Positions 41,444 to 49,680 of a DNA stretch of 64,000 nucleotides are shown piece by piece. Each line of letters starts with the position of its first letter. The stretch's first letter is position 1. Below the pieces are notes generated by a model. It was given only the letters and a program-made list of their open reading frames with translations. It was not told where the DNA came from and made no database searches. The translations under genes and the position numbers were made by a program. The stretch is taken from assembly GCF_000771405.1 (NCBI RefSeq), contig NZ_JDUI01000001.1, positions 1 to 64,000 of the forward strand, in the 5' to 3' direction. This stretch comes from Bifidobacterium pullorum DSM 20433. Lineage in GTDB: Bacteria; Actinomycetota; Actinomycetes; Actinomycetales; Bifidobacteriaceae.

Positions 41444-42895
41444 ATGGAACAGCGCAACGGCCGAGAACCGGCGACGCGTTGGCGCGCACGCCGCAACGCC
41501 GACCTGTGGCGCATGCTGGTGGACCCCGATCAGGACCTGCCGGCCCGCAAACGGGTGCTCAGCGATCTGCTGCTCGCCTATCCGGGGCGGCTGACCATCA
41601 TCTACTTCATCGCGTTGGTCGTCATCGCCACCATCCTGCTGATGCTGCCGGTCTCCTCGCGGTCCCCCAACTCCACGGATCCGCTGACCGCGTTCTATAC
41701 GGCGGTCTCGGCGCTGTCGACCTGCGGCATCCCCATCGTCAACAGCACGGAGCATTGGAGCCAGTTCGGCCAGAGTGTCATCCTGCTGTCGGTGCAGTTG
41801 GGCGGTCTCGGCGTGATGACGTTCGCCTCGCTGGTCATGCTGGCCACGGCACGGCATCTGCGCGCCTCGCAGCGGCTGCGCACGGCGAACGAACTGGGCG
41901 CCGCCACGCTCGGCGAGACCAAGGACGTGCTCGCCGTGGTGTTCGCCACCACGTTCATCATCGAGGGCATCACGTTCGCGGCGTTGTTCCCCGGACTGTT
42001 CGCCATCAATAAGGGCGATGTGGGCCAGACCGCCTGGGAGTCGCTGTTCTATGCGGTGTCGGCCTACAACAACACCGGCTTCACGCCGGATGCGGCCGGC
42101 CTGCACGTCAACAACCCGGCGGTCGGCCTGCCCATCCTGATCAGCGCGTTCTGCGGCACGCTCGGCTTCCCGGTGCTGCTCAACCTGGCGCGCGCCTGCA
42201 GGCATCGCATCCCGCCGCGGCGCTGGCAGCTGCACACCAAGCTCACGCTGGTCACCACATTCGTATTGGTGCTCTGCTCGCTGCTGTGGTATATGGCGGT
42301 CGAATGGAACAATCCGCGGCTGTACGCCGACGCCGATCTGAGCGTCAAGATCCAGGCCGCGCTCTCCGCCGCGGTCATGCCCCGATCGGCCGGGTTCGAC
42401 CTGTCCTGGGTGCCCGAGCTGAGCGATCCGACCCGCGTGTTCATGAGCATGCTCATGTTCATCGGCGGCGGCAGCTCGTCCACGGCCGGCGGCATCCGCG
42501 TCACCACGTTCGCCGTGCTGTTCCTGACCTGCAGGGCCGCGTTGACCGGGCACACCGACGTTGTGGCGTACCGCCGCCGCCTGCCCGCCCGCGTGATCAT
42601 GATGGCGGTGAGCGTGACCCTCATCTTCACCGTGCTCACGTTCGCGGCGTCGCTCGCGCTGATGTCCGTGACCGGCAGGCCGCTGAGCGACGTGCTGTTC
42701 GAGGCCTGTTCGGCATTGAGCCTCGGCGGGTATTCGGTCGGCGTGGCGAATGCGGAGGAACCGGCCACGCTGCTGATCCTCGCGCTGCTGATGATCGCGG
42801 GCAGGATCGGGCCCACGTCCGTCATGTATGCGATCAGCCGTCCGCGAGCCACCGAGGCGATGCGGTATCCGGAGGAAAGTATCATCGTTGGTTGA
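41444..42895 (+). CDS. TrkH/KtrB-type K+ uptake membrane subunit
   Basis: A 483-aa membrane protein of the SKT superfamily. Four filter loops each bring a Gly: STCGIP (residues about 90-95), YNNTGFT, MPRSAGFD and SLGGYSVG, consistent with a K+ (or Na+-coupled K+) pore. The size and the missing extra N-terminal helices make it closer to KtrB than to TrkH. AAGGAG lies 7 nt before the ATG. It is followed 52 bp later by its TrkA/KtrA partner and stands divergent to nadK. Confidence 0.92.
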   Translation: MEQRNGREPATRWRARRNADLWRMLVDPDQDLPARKRVLSDLLLAYPGRLTIIYFIALVVIATILLMLPVSSRSPNSTDPLTAFYTAVSALSTCGIPIVNSTEHWSQFGQSVILLSVQLGGLGVMTFASLVMLATARHLRASQRLRTANELGAATLGETKDVLAVVFATTFIIEGITFAALFPGLFAINKGDVGQTAWESLFYAVSAYNNTGFTPDAAGLHVNNPAVGLPILISAFCGTLGFPVLLNLARACRHRIPPRRWQLHTKLTLVTTFVLVLCSLLWYMAVEWNNPRLYADADLSVKIQAALSAAVMPRSAGFDLSWVPELSDPTRVFMSMLMFIGGGSSSTAGGIRVTTFAVLFLTCRAALTGHTDVVAYRRRLPARVIMMAVSVTLIFTVLTFAASLALMSVTGRPLSDVLFEACSALSLGGYSVGVANAEEPATLLILALLMIAGRIGPTSVMYAISRPRATEAMRYPEESIIVG

Positions 42896-42947
42896 CGCGT
42901 CGCCGCACGGCATGGATGCGGCGGGCAACCAGGAAAGGATCGGAACG

Positions 42948-43601
42948 ATGGCGAACGGCAATCGCAGTGTGCTGGTGGTCGGCCTGGGGCGGTTCGGCAG
43001 CGCCGTGGCCACCACGCTCGACCATATGGGGCAGGATGTGCTCGCGGTCGACAGGAACGCCGAACTGGTCAGCCGCTGGTCGTCGATCCTGCCCACGGTG
43101 CAGGCGGATCTGACCGATGTGATGGCCGTCGAACAGATCGGCGTAGCCGACTTCGACACCGCCGTCGTGGCGATCGGCGACAGCGTGGAGGCGTCGGTAC
43201 TGGTGACCGGCAACCTGCTGGATGCGGGCATCAGCGATATCTGGGCCAAATCCGTTTCCCTGCAGCATGCGCGCATCCTCGAACGCATCGGCGCCACGCA
43301 TGTCATCAACGCCGAGACCGATGCCGGCAAACGCGTGGGACACCTCGTGTCCGGCAACTATCTGGACTATATCGAGATCGACGGCCCGCACACGGTCGTC
43401 AAGATCCACACGCCGAGCCACCTGGTCGGCTACAGCATCGCCGAAGCCAAGGTGCACGAACGCTACGGCGTCACGGTCGTCGCCATCAAATCCCCGAATC
43501 GCGACCTGGAATACGGGTCCAAGGATCTGGTCATGCACCGTAACGACGAACTGATCCTCATGGGCACCCAGGACCAGATCGAGCGCCTGATCCGCGGCTG
43601 A
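42948..43601 (+). CDS. TrkA/KtrA-type K+ uptake regulatory subunit
   Basis: A 217-aa RCK protein that gates the TrkH/KtrB pore. The Rossmann motif VVGLGRFGSAVA (residues 10-21), acidic end of strand 2 (AVDRN), and a C-terminal TrkA_C domain (about 135-217) are all present. AGGAAAGG precedes the ATG. The two genes form the operon, and the bactofilin-like gene may be a third member 149 bp downstream. Confidence 0.92.
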   Translation: MANGNRSVLVVGLGRFGSAVATTLDHMGQDVLAVDRNAELVSRWSSILPTVQADLTDVMAVEQIGVADFDTAVVAIGDSVEASVLVTGNLLDAGISDIWAKSVSLQHARILERIGATHVINAETDAGKRVGHLVSGNYLDYIEIDGPHTVVKIHTPSHLVGYSIAEAKVHERYGVTVVAIKSPNRDLEYGSKDLVMHRNDELILMGTQDQIERLIRG

Positions 43602-43689
43602 CACGTCACGTCGAATGCCCACTTCGCACACCCCCGCACGAGCCGGCAGGCGCGGATTGTCCAAAAAGCAGTACTCGTCTTGACCACCC

Positions 43690-43743
43690 CCTTCCCCGCG
43701 ACCCACAATCGCAATCAACCGCGTTGGACTCGCGGGGAAGGGA
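43690..43743 (+). repeat. Inverted repeat upstream of the bactofilin-like gene
   Basis: CCCTTCCCCGCGA (43690-43702) and TCGCGGGGAAGGG (43731-43743) are exact 13-bp complements separated by 28 bp, ending 7 bp before the ATG. It can fold over the ribosome-binding area (GATGAGGGG), or act as the trkA terminator. Confidence 0.6.
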
Positions 43744-43750
43744 TGAGGGG

Positions 43751-44425
43751 ATGGATCTGCGTCAATCCGGCGGCAGCATACGCGCCGGCCGATATCACAC
43801 CATCACGGCCGGAGGCGGCACCGCCGTCGAATCCGGAGTGTATTTCGGCACCCTGATCGTCACCGGTCCGGTGAACGCGGCGTCATGTTCGGGAGGCGCC
43901 ATCGACTGCCGATCGGGGATGCTGCGCTGTTCCGGCGACATGCAGGTCCACGCCCTCCGCGGGCATGGCACCATCGTCGTCGACGGCGACCTGATCTGTG
44001 ACGTCGTACGGTTCGTGGGCGTCATCGACGTAAGGGGCGGCATACGGTGCCATACGCAGCTGGAGGTCCACGGCAGGCTATCGGGATGCGGTCTGGTCGA
44101 GGCGGACGGCATCGAGGTCGAGGGGACGCTCCACGCGGACGAACTGCATGCCACGCGTCTGCGCATCTGGCCGCTGCGCGCCCTCATGTTCGCGCGGCCC
44201 GCCATGCCCGACTTCGCGACGCCGAGCCGCGTGCGCACCGTGGACGGAGACACCGTGACCGCCCACCAGCTGCATTGTTCCACGATGCACGCACAAACCG
44301 TGGAATTATCGGAGCAGTGCCGCATCGAACGGCTGTACGGAGGCAGCCGGTTCACCGACGACGGCACCTCGACCGTCATGCTGCGTTCGCCGGGCCGTCC
44401 GTGCCGATGCCGTCATGCGGCCTGA
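43751..44425 (+). CDS. Bactofilin-like (polymer-forming) protein
   Basis: A 224-aa protein dominated by short beta-strand repeats with Gly/Val/Asp turns (GTLIVTGPVNAASCSGGAID, MQVHALRGHGTIVVDGDLIC, VVRFVGVIDVRGGIR, QLEVHGRLSGCGLVEADGIE, VEGTLHADELHATRLRIWP), the pattern of a right-handed beta-helix as in bactofilins. Unusual for bactofilins, it holds 7 Cys and His-rich strands near the end. There is no signal peptide, so it is expected in the cytoplasm or at the inner membrane face. GATGAGGGG is close to the start codon. Its last 13 nt overlap the convergent tlyA end. Confidence 0.62.
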   Translation: MDLRQSGGSIRAGRYHTITAGGGTAVESGVYFGTLIVTGPVNAASCSGGAIDCRSGMLRCSGDMQVHALRGHGTIVVDGDLICDVVRFVGVIDVRGGIRCHTQLEVHGRLSGCGLVEADGIEVEGTLHADELHATRLRIWPLRALMFARPAMPDFATPSRVRTVDGDTVTAHQLHCSTMHAQTVELSEQCRIERLYGGSRFTDDGTSTVMLRSPGRPCRCRHAA

Positions 44426-45192
44426 ACGCCGATCCGCGCGTAGAGCAGGTATTCCAGGTTGCCGTGGGTGCCTTCGATCGGCGAGGGGGCGGTCGCCACA
44501 ACGTCCAGGCCGTGGTCGGCGGCGCACCGGATGACGGCGTCCAACGCCTCCCGGCGCAGCAGCGGATCGTCCACGATGCCGCCCTTGCCCAGCCGTCCTT
44601 TGCCGACCTCGAACTGGGGCTTGACCAGCAGCACGATATGCGCGCCGGGAGCGCCGATGCGTGCGATGACCGGGATGACGTAGGTCAGCGAGATGAAGGA
44701 GACGTCGGAGACGATCAGCTGCGGTCTATACGGCAGGTCGCCGTCGTGGACGTCACGGATGTTGACGCCGCTCATCTCGACGATGCGCGGATCGTCCGCG
44801 ATGCGCGGGTCGAGCTGGCCGTGGCCGACGTCGAGCGCGATGACGCGTCCGGCGCCACGGCGCAGCAACACGTCGCAGAACCCTCCGGTGGAGGCGCCGA
44901 TATCCAAGCAGGACAGGCCCGACGGGTCGGGCAGTCCCTCGCTTCGAAACGCCTCGAAGGCGCCGATCAGCTTGTAGGCGCCACGGGAGACGTAGTCGTC
45001 GCCCTTGTCGATGGCGATGTCCGCGGCGGATGCGATCGACTGCGAGGATTTGGTGATGACCGTACCGTCGACCATGACCTTGCCGGCTTTGATCAGCCGT
45101 TGCGCTTTCGACCGGGACTCGACCAGTCCCAACGCCACCAACGCGGCGTCGAGACGGTCGGGAATCGTGATGCCGTCGGGTTCGCGGCTCAT
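44413..45192 (-). CDS. tlyA: TlyA family rRNA (cytidine-2'-O)-methyltransferase
   Basis: A 259-aa enzyme with an N-terminal S4 RNA-binding domain (about residues 11-70, LDAALVALGLVESRSKAQRLIKAG) and an FtsJ-like methyltransferase domain (motif I CLDIGASTGGFCDVLL). TlyA methylates 16S and 23S rRNA; in mycobacteria this makes ribosomes sensitive to capreomycin. The start at 45192 overlaps the stop of the 57-aa gene by 4 nt. Gene order with the small gene and HAD phosphatase equals that in mycobacteria. Confidence 0.93.
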   Translation of the reverse strand: MSREPDGITIPDRLDAALVALGLVESRSKAQRLIKAGKVMVDGTVITKSSQSIASAADIAIDKGDDYVSRGAYKLIGAFEAFRSEGLPDPSGLSCLDIGASTGGFCDVLLRRGAGRVIALDVGHGQLDPRIADDPRIVEMSGVNIRDVHDGDLPYRPQLIVSDVSFISLTYVIPVIARIGAPGAHIVLLVKPQFEVGKGRLGKGGIVDDPLLRREALDAVIRCAADHGLDVVATAPSPIEGTHGNLEYLLYARIGVQAA

Positions 45193-45362
45193 CGGACGTC
45201 CCGGCTTTCGTCGAGTTCCCGTTGCAGTTCCTTCAGGACATGCCGGAAGGTTTCGACGCGTTGCTCGTCATCCTGTCCGTCGAGATCCGCAAGGCCCGGA
45301 AAACGCGCGGTCAGCGCGGATGCGGGCTGGTTCCGCCGCGTCCCGCTACCCATGTCCGACAT
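45189..45362 (-). CDS. Conserved 57-aa protein between the HAD phosphatase and tlyA
   Basis: A 57-aa polar protein with helical C-terminus (DEQRVETFRHVLKELQRELDES). In mycobacteria a protein of nearly the same size lies at the same place (Rv1692-Rv1693-tlyA order), so it is a positional counterpart. GGGAG lies upstream of the ATG at 45362, and the stop overlaps tlyA. No function known. Confidence 0.7.
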   Translation of the reverse strand: MSDMGSGTRRNQPASALTARFPGLADLDGQDDEQRVETFRHVLKELQRELDESRDVR

Positions 45363-45381
45363 GATGGCTCCCACTCCCGGT

Positions 45382-46422
45382 TCAGATGATGTCGAAAACC
45401 GGCAGATCGCCGGCATCCAGCGCGACTCCCCCGTCCGTCGCCTCCCAGACGGCGCAGCAGGCGGCCCGCAGCGCATCCATGGAGTCTGTGTCGCTCACGC
45501 TCACCCGTCCGTCGGCGTCGAGTGCGGCGACGGATCGACCGCATGCCCACCGACCATCCGGTTCACGGCGCGGCGCGGGCATCGGTTCGTTCAGCGCACG
45601 CAGGTCGCGGGCGATGAACGTCGGCCGCAGATGACGCGGGGCAAGCATCAGTTCAAGGGGATTCGTGACCCCGGTCAACACGGCCAGCGAATCATAGCCG
45701 CCGCGGTTGCCTGCCTCGATATCGGTGTCGAGACGATCGCCGATGGCCAGGCACCGTTCCTTGGCGACGGGCCGGCGGTCGGCGCCGGCGGCCAGCAGAC
45801 GCGCCTCGTCGTACATGGCGGATTCGGGCTTGCCGGCGGAGGCGATGGGCTCGACGCCGGTGGCGTTGACCACGGCCTGGATCATCGACCCGCAACCCGG
45901 GGCGATGCCCAGTTCACGCGGAATGGTCAGGTCGCGGTTGGTCACATAGTAGGCGGCACCATGCTCCACGGCGAACGACGCCTGGGCCATCTGGTTCCAG
46001 GTCATGTCGGGATACCATCCCTGCACCACGGCGACGGGGGCGTCCTCGGCCCGCTCCACGATGGCAAGGCCCTGTCCCAGGATCTCCTCACGCAGATGCT
46101 CCGCACCCACCACCAACACCTTCGCGCCGTGCGGCACCGCCCGGGCGACCATGCGGGCCGCCACCACCGAGGAGGTGATGACCTGCCACGGTTCGACATC
46201 CAGGCCGAACCCGACCAACTGGTCGGCCACCACGGCTTGGAAGCGCGACGAGTTGTTCGTGGTGTATTCGATGGTCATACCCCTGCGCTCAGCCTGCCGG
46301 ATGGCGTCGGCCGCGTGGTCCACCGGATTCTTGCCCCGGTAGACCACGCCGTCAAGGTCCAGCAGCGCCAATGCGTAGGTCTCGGCCAGCGGGCGGTCGG
46401 AACCGCGGAGGTATCCCGGCAT
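45382..46422 (-). CDS. HAD-IIA family phosphatase (glycerol-3-phosphate phosphatase-like)
   Basis: A 346-aa HAD-IIA hydrolase. Motif I LLDLDGVVYRG (about residues 20-30), motif II YTTNNSSR, Lys in SAGKPESAMYDEA and motif IV GDRLDTDIEAGNRGG are intact. The mycobacterial protein at this place (Rv1692) is a glycerol-3-phosphate phosphatase for lipid recycling, which makes that activity plausible here. The extra C-terminal 80 residues have unknown role. It starts 6 nt after the TPR gene's stop. Confidence 0.9.
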   Translation of the reverse strand: MPGYLRGSDRPLAETYALALLDLDGVVYRGKNPVDHAADAIRQAERRGMTIEYTTNNSSRFQAVVADQLVGFGLDVEPWQVITSSVVAARMVARAVPHGAKVLVVGAEHLREEILGQGLAIVERAEDAPVAVVQGWYPDMTWNQMAQASFAVEHGAAYYVTNRDLTIPRELGIAPGCGSMIQAVVNATGVEPIASAGKPESAMYDEARLLAAGADRRPVAKERCLAIGDRLDTDIEAGNRGGYDSLAVLTGVTNPLELMLAPRHLRPTFIARDLRALNEPMPAPRREPDGRWACGRSVAALDADGRVSVSDTDSMDALRAACCAVWEATDGGVALDAGDLPVFDII

Positions 46423-46428
46423 ATGCGG

Positions 46429-48099
46429 TCAGTCCTCGTTGGCGTCCGATTCGGCGGACTCGTCCGCTTCGCCGGATTCTTCGGACTCGTCCTGCGACTC
46501 GTCGGCGTCCGATTCGCCGGTCGCGGGTTCGACGGTGGACGAGGCGCCATCCTCGGCCTCCTGCGCAGGCAGCGTGCTCTCGTCATCGGACTGGTCGTCG
46601 TCCTCGTCGATGCCGGCGTCGGCCAGGATCTGACGCACCTCGTCGTCCACGGTGAAGCCGTCGTCCTCGGCGTCGACATCATCGGATTCATCGGACTCAT
46701 CGCCGGCATCGGCGCCGTCGTCCGCAGACCTCGCCTCATCCGACTCGTCATCCGGCGCGAAGCGTGCATCGTCGGCGGTGATGCCGAGATCCTCCATCAG
46801 ATCCTCCGACATGCCCTGCAGATCGTAGTCAATGAGCACGTCCTCGTCGGTCTCGTCCTCGTCCACGTCGGCGTACTGCATCTCCAGCTTGTCCAGGATC
46901 ACGTCGAGCGCGACCGCTTCCTCCGAACGGCCGGCCTCCTCCAGGAAATACTGCTCCGCCTGGATGGCGCGCATGCGGTAGGCGCCGGCCAGCCCCTTGG
47001 AACGGCCGAGCGTATGCACGATCTCGATGGCCTTGTCCCACAGCTCCAGATCGCCGAGCGCACCGGCGTACACCAGGAACATCTCGGCCTTCGCCTCGCC
47101 GCGCAGATACTTGGCGTCATCGGACATGGCCAGCTCGACAGCCTTCTTCGGATTGCCCACGCCGCGCTCGCAGTCGGCGATGAACGGCAGGTAATCCAGA
47201 TAGCCGTTCATGCGGTAGGCGGTGCGGAACTCGCGCATCGCCAGCTTGTAGTCGCCCTGACGGTAGGCGATGAACGCCAGCGTCTCACGGGCGAAATCGA
47301 TGCGGGACGCCTGCTTGGCCACCCACTTGGCATGGGCGAGCGCGTTCTGCGGATCGCTCTCCTCCTGCGCATACGCGGCGAGGATATGCAGGCCGATGTT
47401 CTCGGCGTGCTCCTTCGACAGGCCGCGCAGACGCTCGCGCTCATCCTTGGAGAGCATCGACCATTCGAGGCCCTTGGGCATCTTCGGCTCGCCGGGACGG
47501 CGGTCGGTGTACGGGTTCTGCGAGGGGAAGCTCATCGTGCCGTCGGAGTTGCGGCGGGGCTTGGACATGTACTCGCCGCGCTTGGCCTCGCGGTATTGGC
47601 GCTTCTCCTCGGCGGTGAACTCGCGACGCTCGCCGCGCGCCGCCTCGTCATGATGGCGGTTCTGGTGATCCTGACGGTCCTGGCGGTTCTGATTGCGGAA
47701 CCCGTCGCGGTTGCCGTCGCGGTACCGGGGGTTGTCGCCACCGTGCTGACCGTTGCGGCGGAAACCGGAACGATTGCCCTGCCCGTTGCCGTGATGGAAG
47801 GAACGGTTGCCGCCGCCCTGGCCGTTGCGACGGCCGCCATCGCCGTAGCGGCGCTCACCGTCGCGGGCGTAGCGGCGCTCGCCGTCACCGGAACCGTGCT
47901 GGACGTCGTCATGACGACGATACCCTCCGTTGTCGTCGTGACGATGCGGCCTGTAGCCCTTGTTGCCGTAGCTCTTGCCGCCGTTGCCGCGCGGCTTGAA
48001 GCCCTTGCCGCCGCGATTGCCGGGGCGGCCGGCGCCGGGCTTGCGGCCACCGTACGAGCGGCCGCCGTGCGAAGCGTGATTGTTGTTGCCTTCTGCCAT
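46429..48099 (-). CDS. TPR-like protein with RGG-rich N-terminus and acidic C-terminus
   Basis: A 556-aa protein in three parts. Residues 1-170 are extremely rich in Gly, Arg, Asn and His (RGG-like repeats, GGRNGQGGG), residues about 200-420 are helical repeat-like (AKWVAKQASRIDFARETLAF, YRQGDYKLAMREFRTAYRM, AEMFLVYAGALGDLELWDKA) and the last 130 are almost all Asp/Glu/Ser. Mycobacterial Rv1691 at the same position is a TPR protein, without the RGG arm. The arm suggests RNA or ribosome binding. AAAGGAACG precedes the start. Confidence 0.75.
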   Translation of the reverse strand: MAEGNNNHASHGGRSYGGRKPGAGRPGNRGGKGFKPRGNGGKSYGNKGYRPHRHDDNGGYRRHDDVQHGSGDGERRYARDGERRYGDGGRRNGQGGGNRSFHHGNGQGNRSGFRRNGQHGGDNPRYRDGNRDGFRNQNRQDRQDHQNRHHDEAARGERREFTAEEKRQYREAKRGEYMSKPRRNSDGTMSFPSQNPYTDRRPGEPKMPKGLEWSMLSKDERERLRGLSKEHAENIGLHILAAYAQEESDPQNALAHAKWVAKQASRIDFARETLAFIAYRQGDYKLAMREFRTAYRMNGYLDYLPFIADCERGVGNPKKAVELAMSDDAKYLRGEAKAEMFLVYAGALGDLELWDKAIEIVHTLGRSKGLAGAYRMRAIQAEQYFLEEAGRSEEAVALDVILDKLEMQYADVDEDETDEDVLIDYDLQGMSEDLMEDLGITADDARFAPDDESDEARSADDGADAGDESDESDDVDAEDDGFTVDDEVRQILADAGIDEDDDQSDDESTLPAQEAEDGASSTVEPATGESDADESQDESEESGEADESAESDANED

Positions 48100-48248
48100 G
48101 TCGTTCCTTTTCATCCGCCGCTGCTGCCAACGGCCGTTCATCGTTACCGATAGCCTACATCGTCGCCCGAACCGCACGGTGTCCCGTCGCGTCGGTCCTC
48201 GCTGGACCCCGACGACGGGACACCGTCACGATTCGGAAGTATGAATCG

Positions 48249-49571
48249 TCAGCGGGACGCCACCACGCCCAGCGCCTTCTTGCCGCGCCGGATCAGCGCG
48301 AAGCGGCCATGCAGGAAATCATCCTCGCCGAGCGGCTGGTCCTCGTCATCCACGCGGGCGTTGTTCAGATACACGCCGCCGGACTTAATGGTCTTGCGCG
48401 CCTCGGAGATCGACTTGAACAGGCCGGCCTTCACCCCGGCCTCGGCCACACGATCGCCCACGGCCACGCGGGCGAAATCCTTGGTCCCGTCCCCGTTCTC
48501 GACCTTCAACCCGTCGAGCGCCGCCTCGAGCGTGGCCTCATCGATCGTGCCGAGGTCGCCGCCACGGCCGAACAGTGCGGCCGACGCGTCGATCGCCGCC
48601 TGCGTGGCGGCCTCGCCGTGCACGAAGCTGGTGACCTCCCAGGCCAGCGTGCGCTGCGCCTCGCGGGCGCCCGGATTGGTCTTCGACTCCTCGACCAGAC
48701 GCTCGATCTCGGCCTTGGGCAGGAACGTGAACGCCTTGAGCAGGCTTTCCATCTCCACGTCCGGGCGGTTGAACCAGAACTGGTAGAAGCGGTACGGGCT
48801 GAGCATCGTGCCGTCGATCCACACGGCGTTGCCTTCGGACTTGCCGAACTTCTTGCCCTGCGCATCCGTGATGATCGGGCTGGTGAACACGTTGACGTCC
48901 ACGCCGCGCACCTTGTGGATCAGGTCCAGGCCGGAGGTCAGGTTGCCCCACTGGTCGTTGCCGCCCAGCTGCAGCGTGCAATGGTATTCGTCGAACAGGT
49001 GCAGGTAGTCGTTGCCCTGCAGCACCTGATAGCTGAATTCGGTGAAGCTGATGCCGTCCTCGGAGTTCAGGCGCCGGGCCACGGTGTCCTTGGCCAGCAT
49101 GGTGCCCAGGCGGAAGTTCTTGCCGACGTCGCGCAGGAAGTCGATGACGGTCATGTTCGCGGTCCACTCGTAGTTGCTGACGAAGCGCACCGGGTTGGCC
49201 CCCTCGGTTTCGAGGATGCCGCCGATCTGGGACTTGAGGCGTTCGGCCCATTGGGCCACCACGTCCTTGGGGTTGAGCGTGCGTTCGCCGGACTGGCGCG
49301 GGTCGCCGATCAGACCGGTGGCGCCGCCAACCAGCGCGATCGGGTGATGGCCGGCCGCCTGCAGGTGGCGCATGTTGATCAGCTGCACGAGATTGCCGAT
49401 ATGTAGGGAGGGCGCGGTCGGATCGAACCCGCAATAATACGTGATCGGCTCACCGTTCAGCGCGTCGGCGAGTCGTTCCCGGTCCGTGGACTGGGAAATC
49501 AACCCGCGCCATTCCAATTCATCGAGGAGGGTGTCGAACCCCGCCTCCTTGAAGTCGATGACGTGAGCCAT
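48249..49571 (-). CDS. tyrS: Tyrosyl-tRNA synthetase
   Basis: A 440-aa class I enzyme with [12 protein letters not shown] (HIGH-like, residues 49-60), KFGKSEGNA (KMSKS-like) and a C-terminal S4 RNA-binding domain (about 375-435, [17 protein letters not shown]). It belongs to the bacterial TyrRS group of normal length. Divergent from the DUF975/CmpB gene; no T-box-like leader is seen in the 109 bp upstream. Confidence 0.96.
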   Translation of the reverse strand: MAHVIDFKEAGFDTLLDELEWRGLISQSTDRERLADALNGEPITYYCGFDPTAPSLHIGNLVQLINMRHLQAAGHHPIALVGGATGLIGDPRQSGERTLNPKDVVAQWAERLKSQIGGILETEGANPVRFVSNYEWTANMTVIDFLRDVGKNFRLGTMLAKDTVARRLNSEDGISFTEFSYQVLQGNDYLHLFDEYHCTLQLGGNDQWGNLTSGLDLIHKVRGVDVNVFTSPIITDAQGKKFGKSEGNAVWIDGTMLSPYRFYQFWFNRPDVEMESLLKAFTFLPKAEIERLVEESKTNPGAREAQRTLAWEVTSFVHGEAATQAAIDASAALFGRGGDLGTIDEATLEAALDGLKVENGDGTKDFARVAVGDRVAEAGVKAGLFKSISEARKTIKSGGVYLNNARVDDEDQPLGEDDFLHGRFALIRRGKKALGVVASR

Positions 49572-49680
49572 TGCTATTCCATCTCCCTATCGAGTTGTGT
49601 CGGATATGCCCGATGATTCGGGCCTTCCCAGTCTGACAGCAGAGGCCGACACTGCCGCCGTTCCTGATAGGGTGGGAATC

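Noticed and set aside
44047-48153. A 1368-codon open frame on the plus strand
   Set aside because: Antisense to tlyA, the HAD phosphatase and the RGG/TPR gene; the hydrophobic repeats mirror the RGG and acidic stretches on the other strand.
49572-49680. T-box riboswitch before tyrS
   Set aside because: The 109-bp gap has no room for a T-box and shows no specifier loop or antiterminator motif.
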